A stretch of 10,005 nt of DNA from NCBI GenBank assembly GCA_937901435.1, contig CALGTJ010000156.1, positions 1 to 10,005 on the forward strand, given 5' to 3'. The notes beneath the pieces were generated by a model. The model searched no databases. It had not been told where the DNA came from and saw only the letters and a program-made list of their open reading frames with translations. Positions within the stretch are counted from its first letter, which is position 1. Each line of letters starts with the position of its first letter. The position numbers and the translations under genes are program-made. Of the stretch, positions 7,148 to 10,005 are shown piece by piece. Source of the DNA: an uncultured Rhodobacter sp. GTDB lineage: Bacteria > Pseudomonadota > Alphaproteobacteria > Rhodobacterales > Rhodobacteraceae.

Positions 7148-7160
7148 TACGCCATTTTCC

Positions 7161-8513
7161 CTATCCTGCGGATTTCGCCGCGTTTAACACATCCTGCGCC
7201 CGGTTCCAGCCCGGAGAGCCGCGCGGCAGCAATCCGACCGCGCGTTTCGCATGAACTCCTGCATCTTTCAGTCGCCCGATCAACGCATATCTTTCCGCCG
7301 TGACCAGCGAAGCCATCCCGTTATTGCCGTTTTTCGCATAGGCCAGCGCCAGATCGCGCATCATGCGCGGATCTGTCCCATCCCGCGCACGGGCCGTTTC
7401 CAGCGCCCGCAGCGCCTTGGCATAGCCGTCGCGTGTGTTCAGCGCCAACAAAGATCGCCCGTAACCCGCCAGCACCAGAGGGTTGCGCGGGGCCAGAGAG
7501 ACAGCTTTGCCATAGGCATTCACCGCCGCGCCATAGCTGCGCGATTCCAACAGGATCTGCCCGCGCAATTCATGCACATAGGGATCGTTGGGGCGCATCG
7601 CCGCCAGCTTGTTGATCTGTTCCAGCGCCTGTTTCGGGCGTGGACTGCGGTGATAGGCGATGGCGCGGCGCATGGTGGCGATGTCAGAGACATCCTTTTT
7701 GTCGATCTTGCGCAGGGTAAAACCGGGGTTCTGGATAAAAGCGCCCAGCTTGCCCTTGGCGCGGGCGAACCAGTAATCTGCGGTCGAATTATCCGTCGCA
7801 CGTCCCTTGTAGGCGGCAGCGTAGCCCTGCACCGCGCGGATGCGGTCGCGCGTTAGCGGGTGGGACAGCACATAAGGATCACGACGCCCGGCGGACAGGG
7901 CCTCTTGGCCGCGAAAATAATCCAGCACCCGTGACATGGCGAGCGGGTCGATGCCCTTGAGCGCCATGTAGCGCAGGGCGGATTGATCGGCGCTGGCCTC
8001 TTCGGCGCGGGTGTGGCCCAGAAACACCCTTTGCGACGATGAGGCAGTGCCCATGGCGATCCCGGCGGCGGCCTCTGCGTTTCCGGTGCCCGCCCCGACC
8101 GCCAGCGCCAGCAACAGACCAAAGCGCGCGGCCTTGCTGGCCACGCCCTTATTTGTCATGCGTCGGGTTATGTGGCCATTGGCGATATGGGCCAGCTCGT
8201 GGGCGATGACGGCCTGTAATTCGTCGGCTGTGGCCAGTTTCAGGATCAGGCCTGAATGGATCAGCACATGTTCGGTATCGACCACAAAGGCGTTCAGCTT
8301 GCTGTCTTGCACCACAAGGATCTGCAGGCTCGAAGGATTCAGTCCGGCCGCAGTGATCATCGGCAAGGCCAGTTGTTTCAGCGCATGTTCAATATCGGGA
8401 TCCCGCAGGATGGTGATGGCGCGTGCGGGCAGGGCGGCGGCCACGGTCAGCACCACGCTCAACAAAGCCCCGATCAAAATCGCGCGCAACTGGTTCTGCC
8501 AAATCCCTGCCAT
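7161..8513 (-). CDS. M48 metalloprotease with TPR tail, BepA-like
   Basis: 450 residues. Signal peptide or N-terminal anchor at 1-32, ending ARA. The protease domain has HELAH (His105, Glu106, His109) as zinc ligands and catalytic base, the third ligand Glu172 in EEASAD, and the conserved SHPLTRDRIR (His218), which in BepA-type enzymes contributes the regulatory histidine. Residues about 275-445 are helical TPR-like repeats (for example YGAAVNAYGKAVSLAPRNP). This layout matches BepA/YfgC, a periplasmic protease/chaperone that helps assemble or degrade outer-membrane proteins such as LptD. The open frame extends to 8582, but that start would overlap the divergent aminotransferase and add 23 residues before the signal peptide, so I use ATG at 8513; its ribosome site (GGGGG) is weak. 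First gene of an operon with the DsbA-like gene. Confidence 0.93.
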   Translation of the reverse strand: MAGIWQNQLRAILIGALLSVVLTVAAALPARAITILRDPDIEHALKQLALPMITAAGLNPSSLQILVVQDSKLNAFVVDTEHVLIHSGLILKLATADELQAVIAHELAHIANGHITRRMTNKGVASKAARFGLLLALAVGAGTGNAEAAAGIAMGTASSSQRVFLGHTRAEEASADQSALRYMALKGIDPLAMSRVLDYFRGQEALSAGRRDPYVLSHPLTRDRIRAVQGYAAAYKGRATDNSTADYWFARAKGKLGAFIQNPGFTLRKIDKKDVSDIATMRRAIAYHRSPRPKQALEQINKLAAMRPNDPYVHELRGQILLESRSYGAAVNAYGKAVSLAPRNPLVLAGYGRSLLALNTRDGYAKALRALETARARDGTDPRMMRDLALAYAKNGNNGMASLVTAERYALIGRLKDAGVHAKRAVGLLPRGSPGWNRAQDVLNAAKSAG

Positions 8514-8552
8514 TGACTGTCTGCCCCCCGAGGTGCGATTGCGTGTGGATAC

Positions 8553-8582
8553 AGCATAAAGAGGGCAGGATGCGGAACTCAA
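8553..8582 (-). promoter_or_regulatory. Possible promoter of the M48-dsbA operon
   Basis: On the minus strand TTGAGT (8582-8577) and TATGCT (8558-8553) each match consensus at four of six positions, with an 18-bp spacer. Transcription would start near 8546, about 33 bases before the M48 ATG. The -35 lies inside the first codons of the divergent aminotransferase and the spacer covers its ribosome site, so the two genes share control DNA if this is right. Confidence 0.35.
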
Positions 8583-9736
8583 GACGCAGCGCGGTCGATC
8601 CCTTCATTGTGATGGATGTGATGGAGGCCGCGCGCCGGGCAGAGGCGCAAGGCCGCCACATCATCCATATGGAAGTGGGCCAACCGGGCACCGCAGCACC
8701 TGCGGGCGCGCGGGTCAAAGTAGCCGAGGCGATTGGACAAGAGCCGCTGGGATATACGGTCGCCCTAGGCCTGCCGGCGCTGCGCGCGCGCATCGCGAGG
8801 CTCTATAAAGACTGGTATAACGTGGATCTGGACCCGGACCGGGTGGTGGTTACCTCTGGCTCGTCCGCCGGGTTTCTACTGGCGTTTTCGGCGCTGTTTG
8901 ACAGTGGCGACCGGGTCGGCATCGGCGCGCCGGGCTATCCGTCTTACCGCCAGATCCTCAAGGCGCTGGGAATGACGCCGGTGATGATCGAGGCGGCGGC
9001 AGAAAACCGCCTGCAACTGCTGCCCTCGGATCTGGCCCCTGACCGGGTTGGTGATCTGGCAGGGCTGATGGTGGCCAGCCCCGCGAATCCCAGCGGTACG
9101 ATGCTGGACCGCGCGGCGCTGGCGGCGCTGATCCACGCGGCACAGGCACAGAACACCGCGTTCATCTCGGACGAGATTTATCACGGCATCGAATACGAGC
9201 GCAAAGTGGTCAGAGCGCTGGAAATCAGCGATGAGGTCTATGTGATAAACTCGTTCTCCAAGTATTTCTCGATGACCGGCTGGCGCATCGGCTGGATGGT
9301 GGTGCCGCCTGATCAGGTGCGGGTGATCGAACGGCTGGCGCAGAACATGTTCATCTGCCCGCCCCATGTCAGTCAGGTGGCCGCCCTTGCGGCGATGGAA
9401 TGCGGCGCAGAATTGCAAGAGAATCTGGCGGTCTATACCGAAAACCGCCGGATGATGATTGAGGGCCTGCCGCGGGCGGGGTTCACCAATTTTGCGCCAC
9501 CGGATGGGGCCTTTTACGTCTATGCGGATGTGTCTGATCTGACAGATGACAGCCGCGCATTTGCGGCGGAAATTCTGGACAAGGCGGGCGTGGCTGTGAC
9601 GCCGGGGCTGGATTTTGACGAGGCGCGCGGCGCACAGACCCTGCGGTTCTCCTATGCGCGCTCGACAGATGATATCCGCGAAGGCCTGCGCCGCCTGCGC
9701 GATTTTATGACTGATCGCCCAACAAACCGCCGGTGA
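8570..9736 (+). CDS. Class I/II PLP-dependent aminotransferase
   Basis: 388 residues, the normal size for fold-type I aspartate-family aminotransferases; a cytosolic enzyme moving an amino group between an amino acid and a 2-oxo acid. Key features are GQPGTAAP (37-44), GYTVALGLPALR, PGYPSY (121-126), PANPSG with Asn173, SDEIYHG with Asp201 and Tyr204, SFSKYFSMTGWRIGW with PLP lysine Lys231 and Arg239, and RFSYA with carboxylate-binding Arg359. The frame is open upstream to 8423, but ATG at 8570 is chosen: GAGGG lies four bases before it and the upstream part would run through the divergent M48 gene. The substrate cannot be assigned. It sits between envelope genes, and a weak hairpin follows it. 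Confidence 0.93.
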   Translation: MRNSRRSAVDPFIVMDVMEAARRAEAQGRHIIHMEVGQPGTAAPAGARVKVAEAIGQEPLGYTVALGLPALRARIARLYKDWYNVDLDPDRVVVTSGSSAGFLLAFSALFDSGDRVGIGAPGYPSYRQILKALGMTPVMIEAAAENRLQLLPSDLAPDRVGDLAGLMVASPANPSGTMLDRAALAALIHAAQAQNTAFISDEIYHGIEYERKVVRALEISDEVYVINSFSKYFSMTGWRIGWMVVPPDQVRVIERLAQNMFICPPHVSQVAALAAMECGAELQENLAVYTENRRMMIEGLPRAGFTNFAPPDGAFYVYADVSDLTDDSRAFAAEILDKAGVAVTPGLDFDEARGAQTLRFSYARSTDDIREGLRRLRDFMTDRPTNRR

Positions 9737-9744
9737 CCAAATGG

Positions 9745-9769
9745 AGCGCGACCTGCGGCCGCGCGCTTT
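9745..9769 (+). terminator. Weak terminator-like hairpin after the aminotransferase
   Basis: AGCGCG (9745-9750) pairs with CGCGCT (9762-9767) around an 11-base loop and is followed only by TTTATA. The T-run is too short for a confident intrinsic terminator, but it lies 8 bp after the TGA stop. Confidence 0.35.
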
Positions 9770-9868
9770 ATAGTGGATTGGCGCTTGTGGCTGTGGCGCC
9801 GCGATGAATTTACGATTCACTTGTGGCACGGTTTTGGGTATGGTCCGGCGAAAAAGAGCGGAGTTTCG

Positions 9869-10005
9869 ATGAGCAGCCCGATTTCCAGCCCGATTTTCAG
9901 CGCGAGGTTCAAACTGGGCCGGTTCGCCCTTGCCCTCGGCCTGTGCCTGACCATGCCCGCACAGGCACAAGATCTGACCGCCCTCGCGCGGGTCGACGCG
10001 GCGGG
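9869..10005 (+). CDS. Exported protein, 5' part only; probable N-acetylmuramoyl-L-alanine amidase
   Basis: Only 45 codons fit before the window edge. ATG at 9869 follows GGAG (9860-9863) by five bases. Residues 1-34 look like a Sec signal peptide with an unusually long n-region: SSPISSPIF, Arg/Lys residues, hydrophobic FALALGLCL, then AQA and cleavage near Gln34/Asp35. The mature start DLTALARVDAA recalls, from memory, the N-terminus of Rhodobacteraceae periplasmic amidases (AMIN domain followed by Amidase_3), which often sit next to this aminotransferase and before a class A penicillin-binding protein. No catalytic domain is visible here, so function is inference; secretion is well supported. 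The 132-bp gap upstream holds a possible promoter, TTCACT (9816-9821) and TATGGT (9839-9844), 17 bp apart. Confidence 0.6.
   Translation, partial: MSSPISSPIFSARFKLGRFALALGLCLTMPAQAQDLTALARVDAA

Noticed and set aside
8414..8569. Longer N-terminus for the aminotransferase running into the M48 gene
   Set aside because: It would overlap the divergent signal-peptide codons, adds Arg/Ser-rich residues outside the family fold, and a ribosome site precedes the ATG at 8570.
8876..9970. 364-codon open frame on the minus strand opposite the aminotransferase
   Set aside because: Its product is rich in Arg, His and Gln with no recognisable motif or ribosome site, and it lies antisense to a fully conserved enzyme; a typical shadow frame in GC-rich DNA.

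Overview
The window reads as ordinary chromosomal core DNA of an alphaproteobacterium, most likely the Rhodobacteraceae (Roseobacter/Rhodobacter group). The main reasons are a glycine/succinyl-CoA type 5-aminolevulinate synthase (the C4 route to haem) that closely resembles, from memory, the Rhodobacter enzyme; GC-rich codon use throughout; and a rodZ-like gene directly upstream of ispG. I see no insertion sequence, integrase, phage gene, CRISPR array or toxin cluster. This is an inference from sequence reading, not a database search.

Layout, left to right. The 3' two-thirds of a tRNA-Asp (GTC) opens the window and is followed by a strong intrinsic terminator. A gap with a nested GC-rich inverted repeat follows. 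An M20 family dipeptidase lies on the minus strand (start taken at 1614). It is divergent from a small secreted protein of unknown function (1752-2384), which carries two copies of a cysteine-pair motif. The plus strand then carries hemA (GTG start at 2486), a rodZ-like membrane protein (3828-5042) and ispG (5132-6274). These three are co-oriented but separated by about 90-120 bp gaps, and hemA and ispG each have a promoter-like sequence of their own. A bidirectional terminator and a compact GC hairpin flanked by 9-bp direct repeats separate ispG from two convergent minus-strand genes. Those are a BepA-like M48 metalloprotease with a TPR tail (start 8513) and, 13 bp downstream, a DsbA/Com1-like thioredoxin-fold oxidoreductase; they form a clear two-gene operon. 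Divergent from it is a class I/II PLP aminotransferase (8570-9736). The first 45 codons of an exported protein, probably an N-acetylmuramoyl-L-alanine amidase, run off the right edge.

How the genes fit together. hemA makes the first haem and bacteriochlorophyll precursor, and ispG makes an isoprenoid precursor (quinones, carotenoids, undecaprenyl carrier). The rodZ-like gene, the protease-oxidoreductase pair and the probable amidase all concern envelope shape, outer-membrane protein quality control or cell-wall remodelling. The most plausible functional coupling is the M48-DsbA pair. I found no convincing novel system. The items most worth a second look are the duplicated Cys-motif secreted protein beside hemA, the hairpin with flanking direct repeats at 6331-6381, and the 10-bp perfect inverted repeat centred on the rodZ stop codon.
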